DNA from: JAIBAC01 sp046331095 | GTDB taxonomy: Bacteria > Actinomycetota > Acidimicrobiia > UBA2766 | Assembly: GCA_046331095.1 (NCBI GenBank) | Contig: JAXLRM010000004.1 | Span: 744,001 to 808,000 of the forward strand | Length of the DNA: 64,000 nucleotides | Direction: 5' to 3' | Shown here: positions 17,953-25,322 of the stretch, piece by piece | Numbering within the stretch: the first letter of the stretch is position 1 | Layout of the letters: the number at the start of each line of letters is the position of its first letter | The notes under the pieces: model-generated | Database searches by the model: none | What the model saw: only the letters and a program-made list of their open reading frames with translations | Told to the model about the DNA's origin: nothing | Made by a program: the position numbers and the translations under genes

Positions 17953-18831
17953 GTGAAGCTGCCCAACGTCAAGCGTCGCACGGAGATCCTCGGTCGCCGC
18001 GTGCGCGCCGTCGGGGAATGGCGCCGCCTGGCGCGGCTGCGTTCCGAGGGTGGCGACCTCGGCCGCCTTGCCAGGGGCCTGCTGTGGGGCCGCAACCCCG
18101 ATCCCACCGCGGCAGAGAACCATCGGTTCCACGCGATCGAGGCGCGGCGGTGGGAGCTGCTCGCATCCGATCAGCAGGTCACCTTCGTCGACTTCGGCGC
18201 CATCTCGCCCGACGCGAACCTCTCCGAGTCCGAGATGATGCAGGGCAGCACCCGCACGATCCCCCTGGCGCAGGTGGCACGTGCGTCGAAGCCACAGTCG
18301 GCGGCGATGTTCCTCTACGGGGTGGTCCGCGAGTTCGCGCCGCGGACCGTGATCGAGATGGGCACCTGCGTCGGGATCTCGGGGTCGTACATCCTGGCGG
18401 CGATGCGGGCCGCGGGGAGCGACGGCAACCTCGTCACCATGGAGGGTGGGGAGTCGGTTGCCAAGATCGCCGACGAGACGTTCCACGGGCTCGGCTTCGA
18501 CGGGGTCGAGATCGTCGTGGGTCGCCATCAGGACACGCTGGGCACGGTCCTCGCGGCGCACTCACCCGTCCAGTTCGCGTTCGTCGACGGCGACCACGGC
18601 GAGGGGACGACCCTGTCCTACCACGACCGGATCGTCGACGCGGCAGCAGACCGTGCCGTGATCTTCCACGACGACATCCGCTGGTCGGCCGGTATGACCC
18701 GCATGTGGGACAGGCTCTGCAACTCCGAACGGGCGGTGCGGGCGGTCGTCGACCTCTACGGCGTCGGTGTCTGCCTCGTCGACAAACACCACGTCGGCAA
18801 GCCCGAGCTGTTCCGGCTCTACATGGACTAG
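17953..18831 (+). CDS. class I SAM-dependent methyltransferase
   Basis: 292 aa from GTG 17953 (GGGAG just upstream). Residues about 130-230 form a Rossmann fold of the Methyltransf_24 type: glycine motif VIEMGTCVGISGSYIL, acidic end of strand 2 in VTMEGGES, FAFVDGDHGEGTT (metal/substrate Asp) and VIFHDDIRWSAG. The metal-binding D..DD pattern is like catechol-O-methyltransferase-type enzymes. The N-terminal 120 residues are Arg-rich. Acceptor unknown. Its stop overlaps the convergent thioesterase gene. Confidence 0.85.
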   Translation: MKLPNVKRRTEILGRRVRAVGEWRRLARLRSEGGDLGRLARGLLWGRNPDPTAAENHRFHAIEARRWELLASDQQVTFVDFGAISPDANLSESEMMQGSTRTIPLAQVARASKPQSAAMFLYGVVREFAPRTVIEMGTCVGISGSYILAAMRAAGSDGNLVTMEGGESVAKIADETFHGLGFDGVEIVVGRHQDTLGTVLAAHSPVQFAFVDGDHGEGTTLSYHDRIVDAAADRAVIFHDDIRWSAGMTRMWDRLCNSERAVRAVVDLYGVGVCLVDKHHVGKPELFRLYMD

Positions 18832-19256
18832 ACGATCCGGTAGGTCTGCACTGCGTGCGCGACCACGCGGCCGTCGGAGTCGGTAGCCGTTATCTCGGTG
18901 AAGATCAGCTCGCGGCCGCGCTTGACGGTGCGCGCGTGACATAGCAGGTCCGAGGTCCTGGCCGTGCCGACGTACTGCACCGTCATCGCGACGGTGGAAG
19001 CACGCACGCCTTTGTCGAAGTCGTGGTTCGACCATGCGGCGAGGGCTCCTGCGGTGTCGATCACCGAGGCGACCACCCCGCCGTGGTACACGGTGCCGTC
19101 GTTGGTGAGCTCCGCCCGGAACGGGAGCCGCATCGTCACCGAGTCGGCCTCGAAGGACTCGACGGTCAGGCCGAGCAGCGCGATGAACGGCGTTTCGGGC
19201 ATCAGGCCGGCGACGGCCCGGCGGCGTTGCTGCTGCTCGTCATCGGTGAGTGGCAT
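18828..19256 (-). CDS. PaaI-family hotdog thioesterase
   Basis: 142 aa from ATG 19256 (GGGGAA precedes it); an in-frame GTG at 19304 would add 16 residues. Hotdog hallmark LTNDGTVYHGGVVASVIDTAGALAAWS carries the HGG..aslaDtag catalytic region, followed by the VQYVGTARTSDLLCHARTVKRG and EITATDSDGRVVAHA strands. It hydrolyses acyl- or aroyl-CoA thioesters in the cytosol; preferred chain unknown. Overlaps the methyltransferase stop by 3 bp. Confidence 0.9.
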   Translation of the reverse strand: MPLTDDEQQQRRRAVAGLMPETPFIALLGLTVESFEADSVTMRLPFRAELTNDGTVYHGGVVASVIDTAGALAAWSNHDFDKGVRASTVAMTVQYVGTARTSDLLCHARTVKRGRELIFTEITATDSDGRVVAHAVQTYRIV

Positions 19257-19371
19257 CGGTTCCCCGGATCCGGTGGCCGACGAGGATAACCGGACGATCG
19301 GCACGGCCCTCGGACCGGAGGTCTCGCAGACGGAGGCGCACCAAGGGCTCGCAGCGGGGACCGGGCGCCCT

Positions 19372-19377
19372 TAGAGT
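19372..19377 (+). promoter_or_regulatory. possible -10 hexamer TAGAGT of the mini-gene
   Basis: A TANNNT hexamer on the plus strand, placing a transcription start near 19384, just before the perfect Shine-Dalgarno at 19390. No clear -35 box is seen. Confidence 0.35.
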
Positions 19378-19389
19378 TGCGGGCACTGG

Positions 19390-19405
19390 AGAAAGGAGGT
19401 GATCC
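19390..19405 (+). promoter_or_regulatory. perfect 16-nt Shine-Dalgarno AGAAAGGAGGTGATCC
   Basis: All 16 bases are complementary to the common 3' end of bacterial 16S rRNA (GGATCACCTCCTTTCT). Ordinary sites in this window match 4-7 bases. The sequence beyond it does not match the adjoining 16S helix, so it is not an rRNA gene fragment. Confidence 0.85.
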
Positions 19406-19407
19406 GT

Positions 19408-19449
19408 TTGGCCCATAGTCATCGGACCCCGGAGGTGCGTGGTCGCTAG
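19408..19449 (+). CDS. 13-codon ORF (MAHSHRTPEVRGR) behind the perfect Shine-Dalgarno
   Basis: TTG at 19408 lies 8 nt after the GGAGG core, ideal spacing, and the frame ends at TAG 19447-19449. The product would be a basic 13-mer rich in His and Arg. The stop codon sits inside a perfect 14-nt palindrome (GGTCGCTAGCGACC, 19441-19454), so a hairpin overlaps the termination site. Candidate roles are a leader or regulatory peptide, or a decoy that holds ribosomes. The gene is too short for homology to be judged by eye. It lies in a 333-nt gap between two minus-strand genes, so it is a separate plus-strand unit. Confidence 0.5.
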   Translation: MAHSHRTPEVRGR

Positions 19450-19581
19450 CGACCCCACTGCATTCCCGTGATTCAGGGACCGCAGCCGCTGGGTCCTGGC
19501 GAAATCCACCCAGCGCACCGATCCCGAGGGCTCCGACACTGGTCCGAGTCGGCCGGCACCTGCCGGAGCCGCCCTCGGGAT
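19441..19581 (+). ncRNA. structured RNA tail/terminator of the mini-gene
   Basis: Three successive perfect inverted repeats: GGTCGC-TA-GCGACC (19441-19454); CGCTGGGT (19487-19494) with ACCCAGCG (19508-19515); and ATCCCGAGGGC (19521-19531) with GCCCTCGGGAT (19571-19581), the last enclosing further GGCTCCG/CGGAGCC pairing. Together with the upstream promoter-like box and ribosome site this looks like a small independent transcript ending near 19585. The last hairpin could also terminate the opposing TetR-like gene. Confidence 0.45.
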
Positions 19582-19589
19582 TCCTCGCG

Positions 19590-20009
19590 TCAGGGTGCCG
19601 GCGCCTGCACCGCAGCGCCACCGGCACCGTGAGCCACCAGGGCTCGGTAGACCAGCCGGGCCGCCGCATCGCCCGCCGTGGCGTCGATGCGGTTCACCAC
19701 GCCGGCGAGCACCTCCGCCCAGAACGGGGCGCGCCAGGACGCGTCGACGAGCGAAGCGAGCAGGCCCGTGACGCCTGCCTGGCGCAGGTGCGCGGCGAGG
19801 CCGTCGGCACCGCCCGTGTCGAGACCGGCGAGCGCTGCCTCGAGTGCCTCGCGCAACAACTCGTCGGGATGCGGCCACGTGTCGCGCACGACCGGCTCGT
19901 CCACCCCGGCGGCGACCGCGATGCGGCCCACGTCGGCACCGGCGATACCGTGCGCACACAGCTCCGCCACCGCCGCCCGGACAACCGCGAGTCGGGTGCG
20001 CGCGATCAT
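19590..20009 (-). CDS. short TetR-like regulator
   Basis: 139 aa from ATG 20009. The N-terminus reads as a TetR-type helix-turn-helix (RLAVVRAAVAELCAHGI, AGADVGRIAVAAGVDEPVVRDTW), followed by a short helical part ending GGAAVQAPAP. At 139 aa it is well below the usual 190-210, so the ligand domain is reduced. TACGGT stands 7 nt before the ATG, consistent with a leaderless mRNA. Divergent from the SprT-like gene, whose promoter it may control. Confidence 0.7.
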   Translation of the reverse strand: MIARTRLAVVRAAVAELCAHGIAGADVGRIAVAAGVDEPVVRDTWPHPDELLREALEAALAGLDTGGADGLAAHLRQAGVTGLLASLVDASWRAPFWAEVLAGVVNRIDATAGDAAARLVYRALVAHGAGGAAVQAPAP

Positions 20010-20102
20010 GTCGCCAACCGTAGCCCCGCTCGAGTTGCTCCCGTCGTGACGTCGACGACTACCAACGGCGGCCCGTGCCGCGCCGGCGGGGCCTCCACTG
20101 GG

Positions 20103-20108
20103 TAGCTT
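20103..20108 (+). promoter_or_regulatory. -10 hexamer TAGCTT, leaderless geometry
   Basis: Ends 6 nt before ATG 20115; no ribosome site in between. Confidence 0.5.
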
Positions 20109-20114
20109 CGAGCG

Positions 20115-20837
20115 ATGGTTGCCGCGCAGCTCCCACTGTTCGAGACGCGGCCGGCGCCGCCGGCGATCTCGGGCGACGCCGACCTCCGCAGCCTGATGGC
20201 CGAGGTGATCGAGGTCGGGTTCCCCCACCTCTCGGCCGCCGAACTTTCCGAGGTCGAGGTCCGCTGGAACCTGCGGCTGCGCTCGACGGTGGGCCGCGCG
20301 TCGAGCGCTCCGCCGGGCCGTCCCGACGCCGTGCCACGCGTCGAGGTGTCACGGCTCTACCACGACGCGTATCCCGACGAGGTGCGCGAGACCCTCGCGC
20401 ACGAGCTCGCACACGTGCTGCACTGGGGAGCCGGTCACGGGCCCGCGTGGCGCGAGGAGCTCGCGGCTGCGCTCGTGCGTCTCGGCATCGAGGTGCGCGC
20501 CTCGATGCGTCTCGCGCGCAGGTTGGCGCCGGCTCAGGGCAGCCGTTACACATGGGTGTGCGGACGCTGTGGAGACGCCATCGCGCATGGTGACCGGCGC
20601 CGCGCGGACGAGGTCGCGATGACCTCGAGGTGCTGCGGCGCCGGAGTCGTCGTCCTGGACGCGCGCCGTGACGGTCAGCCGGCTACGCCGCGGCCGTTCC
20701 TCGTGCGATGCGGAGCCTGTGGCACGGAGCTGCGGGCGTACGAGGACCGCCAGATGGCACGGCGCTTCGCACGTAGGCACCGTTGCGCCTGTGACGGCCG
20801 GCTTGGCGTGCTCGCCGTGTCGCGCGTTCGCGTTTGA
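20115..20837 (+). CDS. SprT-like zinc metalloprotein with zinc-ribbon region
   Basis: 240 aa. ETLAHELAHVLHWGAGHGPAWREEL (about 95-119) contains the HExxH-type motif HELAH with a third His in GHGPAW, the SprT/Spartan zincin signature. C-terminal pairs CGRCGDAI, RCCGAG, CGACGTEL and HRCACDG (about 155-230) form zinc-ribbon-like Cys clusters, as in SprT-family proteins. Predicted cytosolic; SprT/Spartan relatives cleave DNA-protein crosslinks in eukaryotes, but the bacterial role is unsettled. Leaderless-type promoter immediately upstream. Confidence 0.85.
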   Translation: MVAAQLPLFETRPAPPAISGDADLRSLMAEVIEVGFPHLSAAELSEVEVRWNLRLRSTVGRASSAPPGRPDAVPRVEVSRLYHDAYPDEVRETLAHELAHVLHWGAGHGPAWREELAAALVRLGIEVRASMRLARRLAPAQGSRYTWVCGRCGDAIAHGDRRRADEVAMTSRCCGAGVVVLDARRDGQPATPRPFLVRCGACGTELRAYEDRQMARRFARRHRCACDGRLGVLAVSRVRV

Positions 20838-20888
20838 TCCTCGCACCGCTGACAGCCCAACCTGGTGGGATCACCGAGAGGGGCGGGG

Positions 20889-22589
20889 ATGGCCTGGTCG
20901 GCAGCACGCAGGATCGCATTGATGGCGGCGTTCGTGGTCGCCGTGGAGATGACAGGCGTGCCGGCCGTGCGCGCCGCGCCCGGTCCCGTCGTGGCCACCG
21001 CGCCGGGCACGGTCGTCGGTCCGCTCGTCGCCGGGGACCAGGGCATCGGCGCAGACGAGGAGGCCGAGGCCGACTCGGTCGTCGCCGCCTTCTCCGACGA
21101 CGACGGTGTCCACGACTGGATCGGCTTCTACAGGTGGTCCTCGGGCGTGTACGAGGTCCACGCCAAGCGCGGCTCGGTCGGATTCCAGCGCGAGTGGGAC
21201 GGCGCGGGCTACACCTACCCGATCGTCTTCTCCGCAGGCGAGAACCCGTTCGCGAACACCGATCCCCAACAGGCGTGGGTCGACGACGATGCCACCGCGA
21301 CGCTGTCCGAACGGGCTCGGCCTTACCCCTACGAGCGTCTCAGCGCCTTGTTCGACTCGCCCGACGCCCCGGACCTCGCGGTCGAGCCACACTGGCGCAA
21401 CGACACCAGCGAGGCCACGCACTCCCGCATGGAGGGCCACTCGTCGAGGGCGCTGCTTGTGGTGTCCGGCCCCGGCTTCAACCACGAGGGAGTCGTCGAC
21501 CGCCACGCCAAGCAGGTCGACCTCGCACCCACGCTCGCCGAGCTCGTGGGAGCGCCCCTGGTGGACGGCACCTACAAGGGCCGGCCCGCCACCGGAGTGC
21601 ACGTCAAGTGGCAGGACGGCGACCCCCTCGACGACCTCCTCGACGGCACCCGTCCCGATCGCACCCTGCTCGTGACCTGGGACCAGGGCTTCACGCCGCT
21701 CGTGCTCGACATGTTCGACAAGGGCGAGCTGCCCAACCTCAGGAGCCTCGTGGACACGGGGACGATGTACCGCTACGGCCTCGTCGCCAACTACCCGTCC
21801 GACACGCTGCCGTCCAACAGCGTCCTCGCGACCGGGGCGTGGTCGGGCCACACGGGCGTGACCGGCAACCACGTCTACGACCGGGCCGGCGACTTCGTGT
21901 GGGACCCCGTCGAGCCCGAGTGGTTCGCGGTGAGCGACCTCTACACGTCACCTGCGGTCGAGACGCTGTTCGAGGTGGCCAAGCGCAGCTTCCCGGCGGC
22001 ATGGACCGTCAGCGCGGACAGTCCGATGCACCGGGGCGCCGACACCGCGAGTGCGAGGCTCCTGAACGTCGGCTACCGCGCCAAGCGTGCGACGACACCG
22101 CTGCAGAAGCTCGACGTCTTCTTCGGCTTCCTGCGCGACATCCCGGTCCTCGACCCCCGTGGGTTGGCGGTCCCGATCGTGGACCTCCGCTGCGACCCAC
22201 CCAAGGACAGCCTGCTCTCCAACGTGGTCGACGGGCTCGCGACGGCGAGCGTGGCAGGCCAGTTCCCCTGGACGCGGGCCGTCTCGACCTCGCCTCGGGG
22301 ACTGCTGCCCCGCTTCCTGTGGTTGTACCAGACCCGCACCGACGAGATCGGTCACAGGTCGCGCTTCGACGACGCGTGCCTGCGCCGGGCGTACCGCGAC
22401 GCCGACAGCCGCCTCGGCATCGCGCTCGCCGAGCTCGACGCGGCCGGTGTTCGTGACCGGACAGCGGTCGTGGTGACCAGCGACCACGGCCGCGCGGAGA
22501 CCGGCTACGACGTCCCGCTCGCGTCGATCCTCGACACGGTACCCGGCCTCGACTACGTCCAGGCCGGGTACTTCGTGTACCTGCGCTGA
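20889..22589 (+). CDS. secreted alkaline-phosphatase-superfamily phosphodiesterase, circularly permuted order
   Basis: 566 aa; Sec leader MAWSAARRIALMAAFVVAVE, cut near VRAA. Catalytic elements appear out of order. Residues about 150-220 carry what is normally the C-terminal end (PYPYERL, MEGHSSRALLVVSGPGF with a metal-ligand His near 183, VDLAPTLAELVGAP). Then comes the normal N-terminal half: LLVTWDQGFTP (Asp 265), LPNLRSLVDTG, YPSDTLPSN with the nucleophile Thr near 305, ATGAWSGHTGV, TDEIGH near 485, and VVTSDHGRAE near 532; the protein ends shortly after. All expected ligands are present, so it could be active. Likely exported phosphodiesterase or phosphatase; substrate unknown. Confidence 0.8.
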   Translation: MAWSAARRIALMAAFVVAVEMTGVPAVRAAPGPVVATAPGTVVGPLVAGDQGIGADEEAEADSVVAAFSDDDGVHDWIGFYRWSSGVYEVHAKRGSVGFQREWDGAGYTYPIVFSAGENPFANTDPQQAWVDDDATATLSERARPYPYERLSALFDSPDAPDLAVEPHWRNDTSEATHSRMEGHSSRALLVVSGPGFNHEGVVDRHAKQVDLAPTLAELVGAPLVDGTYKGRPATGVHVKWQDGDPLDDLLDGTRPDRTLLVTWDQGFTPLVLDMFDKGELPNLRSLVDTGTMYRYGLVANYPSDTLPSNSVLATGAWSGHTGVTGNHVYDRAGDFVWDPVEPEWFAVSDLYTSPAVETLFEVAKRSFPAAWTVSADSPMHRGADTASARLLNVGYRAKRATTPLQKLDVFFGFLRDIPVLDPRGLAVPIVDLRCDPPKDSLLSNVVDGLATASVAGQFPWTRAVSTSPRGLLPRFLWLYQTRTDEIGHRSRFDDACLRRAYRDADSRLGIALAELDAAGVRDRTAVVVTSDHGRAETGYDVPLASILDTVPGLDYVQAGYFVYLR

Positions 22590-22738
22590 TCCGGCCCGCG
22601 TTTGGAGGGGGTCGCATCCCCAAACGCGGGCGGTTTGGCGCGTTGGCGGGTCATCCGGCCCGCGTTTGGAGGGGGTCGCATCCGCAAACGCGGGCGGTTT
22701 GGCGCGTTGGCGGGTCATCCGGCCCGCGTTTGGAGGGG
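22590..22738. repeat. CCCGCGTTT hairpin repeat array, site 1 (64-nt period)
   Basis: Units starting CCGGCCCGCGTTTGGAGG begin at 22591, 22655 and 22719. Each has arms CCCGCGTTTGG and CCAAACGCGGG (second copy GCAAACGCGGG), then a GGCGCGTTGGCGGGTCAT block. It fills the space between the phosphodiesterase stop and the convergent DSD1-like gene, so it probably acts as a two-way terminator. Confidence 0.85.
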
Positions 22739-22756
22739 GGAGGGGGCCTGGTGGGG

Positions 22757-23752
22757 CTACCAGCCCCTGAGGTCGACGGGCCACGCGTCGACGACGTCGC
22801 CATCGTGGACGAGGTAGATGCGCTCGTGATAGGCGACGGTGGGGTCGACGTGGGCGGGCACCACGCGGACCCGGTCGCCGACACGCACGCGCCGTTGCGG
22901 CGCGAACGTGAGGTGCTCGTCGGAGCAGAACCACACGGTCCCGCCTTCGACGTCGGGGTTGCCGTGGTCCATCCCGAGCGCCTTGAGGCCGCAGTCGGCG
23001 ACGGCGTATGCGTCCGAGACGCTGACCACGGTCGCCATCACGGTGAGCGCGTTGCGGAAGGGGAGGTCGAGGTGGGCGTAGGCGGTGTCCATGAGCACGT
23101 AGGAGCCCGCCTGGATCTCGCTCGCGAACGTGTTGAGGTCGTATGTGCCGGTACCGCCCGCCGACACGACGCCGCCGCCGACGAGGCCGTGGGCCTCCGC
23201 GAGCAGCTCCATCGCCATGTCGCAGAGCCGCGTGCGTTCGCCGCGGTCGGCGAGGCCGACGACGTGGCCCTCGTAGCCCATCACCCCGCGCACCTCGAGG
23301 CCGCGGCCGGCCGCGGCCTCCGCGATGCGGCCCGCATCCAGCGGTGTGCAGCCGCAGCGGGGCAGGCCGACGTCGACGTCGACGAGCACCTCGCGGATGC
23401 CCGCACGGGCGGCGGCTTCGACGGTCGCGACCGAGTCGACGGCGACGGTGACCCGCGCGTCGAGGCGGGCGAGGCGGCGGAGCCGGTCGGCATCGACGAC
23501 CTCGTTCGCGAGCAGCAGGTCGTCGCCGAGGCCGGCCGCGGCGAGGCCCTCGACCTCGCGCACGGTGGCAGCGCAGAACGAGTGGTGCCCGGCAGCGGCC
23601 TGCAACCTCGCGATCGCGGTGCACTTGTGCGCCTTGACGTGGGGTCGCAGCCTCGCGCCCGGCAGCGCGGCCGCCATCGTCGCGAGGTTGTGCTCGAGCG
23701 CGGCAGCCTCGACGCACAGCGCCGGCGTGGGGAGCTCAGCGACCGTCGTCAA
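22757..23752 (-). CDS. DSD1-like / D-threonine aldolase-like PLP enzyme (alanine racemase fold)
   Basis: 331 aa from TTG 23752, the only start codon near the conserved beginning (ELPTPALCVE); it overlaps the upstream ligase's stop by 17 nt. RLRPHVKAHKC carries the PLP lysine of the fold-type III barrel. VDVDVGLPRCGC, VMGYEGHVVG, SAGGTGTYDLN and VQAGSYVLMD-like text match D-serine dehydratase/D-threonine aldolase proteins. The C-terminal domain ends DEHLTFAP, VRVVPAHVDPTVAYHERIYLV with the His/Cys zinc-site region. Likely acts on a D-beta-hydroxy amino acid. Last gene of the glp-type operon. Confidence 0.82.
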   Translation of the reverse strand: MTTVAELPTPALCVEAAALEHNLATMAAALPGARLRPHVKAHKCTAIARLQAAAGHHSFCAATVREVEGLAAAGLGDDLLLANEVVDADRLRRLARLDARVTVAVDSVATVEAAARAGIREVLVDVDVGLPRCGCTPLDAGRIAEAAAGRGLEVRGVMGYEGHVVGLADRGERTRLCDMAMELLAEAHGLVGGGVVSAGGTGTYDLNTFASEIQAGSYVLMDTAYAHLDLPFRNALTVMATVVSVSDAYAVADCGLKALGMDHGNPDVEGGTVWFCSDEHLTFAPQRRVRVGDRVRVVPAHVDPTVAYHERIYLVHDGDVVDAWPVDLRGW

Positions 23753-25322
23753 CCGCTTCCACCTTCGTGAAGCACCGCTGCTGCGGCTCGTTGCCCAGGT
23801 ACCCCGCCAAGGCGGCCTTGTCGGGCTTGTGCACCGCCGTGAGCGGCAGCGCGTCGATCGCCACAACGCGGTCGGGTCGCTTGTAGTCGGCGAGGGAGAG
23901 CGCCACCCAGGCGCGCAGGTCGTCGAGGCCGGGAGGGTCGGCGGGGTCGGACGCGACGACGAAGGCGACCCCGATCTCGCCCAGACGCGCATCGGGTGTG
24001 CCCACGACGGCGCACTGAGCGACGCCGCGATGGCGGGCGATCGCGCTCTCGACCTCGGCGGGGTAGACGTTGTAGCCGCCGCGCACGTACATATCCTTGC
24101 GGCGCCCGACGATCTCGAGGTTGCCGTCGGGCCGCAGCCGGCCCAGGTCCCCGGTGTGGAAGAAGCCGTCGGCGTCGAAGGCGTCGATGCTCGGCACGCC
24201 TGCCTCGGTCCAGTACCCGCGCATCATCGTGGCTGCGCGCGAGCACACCTCACCCACGTCGCCGCGGGCCACGTCGGCGCCGGAATCGTCGACGAGGCGC
24301 AGCTCGACTCCCGGCAGCGGGCGCCCGACGCTGTGGGCCACGACGGCGTCGGGGTCGTCGGGGGCGGTCGCGCAGGTGCCGGCGAGCTCGGTGCAGGTGT
24401 AGCGCGCGACTACCGGGACCTGCATGCGCTCGCGGATCTCGCCGACGAGGTCGGCGTCGATCGAGGCGCCGCCGAGGACGACCCGGTGCACCGCGGAGAG
24501 GTCGGTGGCGTCGAAGCCGGGATGGTCGAGCATGAGCCGCCACTGCGGCGGCACACCGCCCGCGACCGTGACGCGGTGAGCCTCGAGCAGGGCAAGCGCC
24601 GTGGCGGCATCCCAGCGCGCCGGTGCCACCACCTGGGTCGCGGCGCGCGTCGCACGGGCGTGCACCTTGGTCGTGAAGCCGACGTGAGCCTGGGGGATCG
24701 CGGCGAGGTAGACGTCGTGGTGGCGCGAGGGCACCGTGTCGGCCTCCGCCAGGGCAGCGAGCGCCGCATGCGTGAAGCACGCGCCCTTCGGCGCCCCCGT
24801 GGTCCCGCTCGTCCACACCACGGCGACGAGGTCCTCGGGGCTGCGCTGCACCGGGCGCGACGGCGCCGCGGCGCCGAAGTGGGCTGCGAGGTCGCCGCGG
24901 CCGACCACGCGGCCGGCTGACGCGGAGAGCGCCGGTGCCAGCGTGGCCGCGTCCTCGACCACCGTGACCGCTGGGCGAGTGCGCGCCACGATGCTCGCCA
25001 CCTCGGCCGGGCCGAGGCGCACGTTGACCCCCGACGTGACCGCACCCGCACGCGCGTTGCCGGCGTAGCAGATCGGGAACTCGGGCGAGTTGGCGAGCAG
25101 CAGGCAGACCACGGCCCCCGGACGCACCCCCCAGCGCTCGAGCGTGCCCGCCCAGCCTTGCGCACCGCGTTCGCAGTCGCCGTAGGTGACCACGCGGGCG
25201 GCGGCGCCGGGGCTTCCCGAGGCGTCGACGTACGCGGCACGGTCGGGCTCGCGCGTGGCGGTTGCCGCGAGGGCTGTGTCCCAGAAGGGCGTCACCGACG
25301 AGGGGGTCACCGGTTCCGGCAT
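23736..25322 (-). CDS. AMP-dependent acyl-CoA ligase
   Basis: 528 aa from ATG 25322, which shares one base with the aldehyde dehydrogenase stop (TGATG). ANL motifs: VVWTSGTTGAPKGA, RYTCTELAGTC in place of the usual YGxTE, DGFFHTGDLGRLRPDGNLEIVGR, MYVRGGYNVYPAEVE, and a C-terminal HKPDKAALAGYL where the lysine aligns with the catalytic residue. The substrate pocket text resembles fatty-acid or carboxylate ligases of the FadD17/CaiC kind but gives no specific substrate. It could activate the acid made by the preceding dehydrogenase; this is inference from order. Confidence 0.88.
   Translation of the reverse strand: MPEPVTPSSVTPFWDTALAATATREPDRAAYVDASGSPGAAARVVTYGDCERGAQGWAGTLERWGVRPGAVVCLLLANSPEFPICYAGNARAGAVTSGVNVRLGPAEVASIVARTRPAVTVVEDAATLAPALSASAGRVVGRGDLAAHFGAAAPSRPVQRSPEDLVAVVWTSGTTGAPKGACFTHAALAALAEADTVPSRHHDVYLAAIPQAHVGFTTKVHARATRAATQVVAPARWDAATALALLEAHRVTVAGGVPPQWRLMLDHPGFDATDLSAVHRVVLGGASIDADLVGEIRERMQVPVVARYTCTELAGTCATAPDDPDAVVAHSVGRPLPGVELRLVDDSGADVARGDVGEVCSRAATMMRGYWTEAGVPSIDAFDADGFFHTGDLGRLRPDGNLEIVGRRKDMYVRGGYNVYPAEVESAIARHRGVAQCAVVGTPDARLGEIGVAFVVASDPADPPGLDDLRAWVALSLADYKRPDRVVAIDALPLTAVHKPDKAALAGYLGNEPQQRCFTKVEAVDDGR

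Noticed and set aside
19390..19405. Fragment of a 16S rRNA gene on the minus strand
   Set aside because: Only the last 16 bases match; the sequence beyond (GGGCCAAAC) does not match the conserved 16S helix 45 region. It fits a Shine-Dalgarno better.
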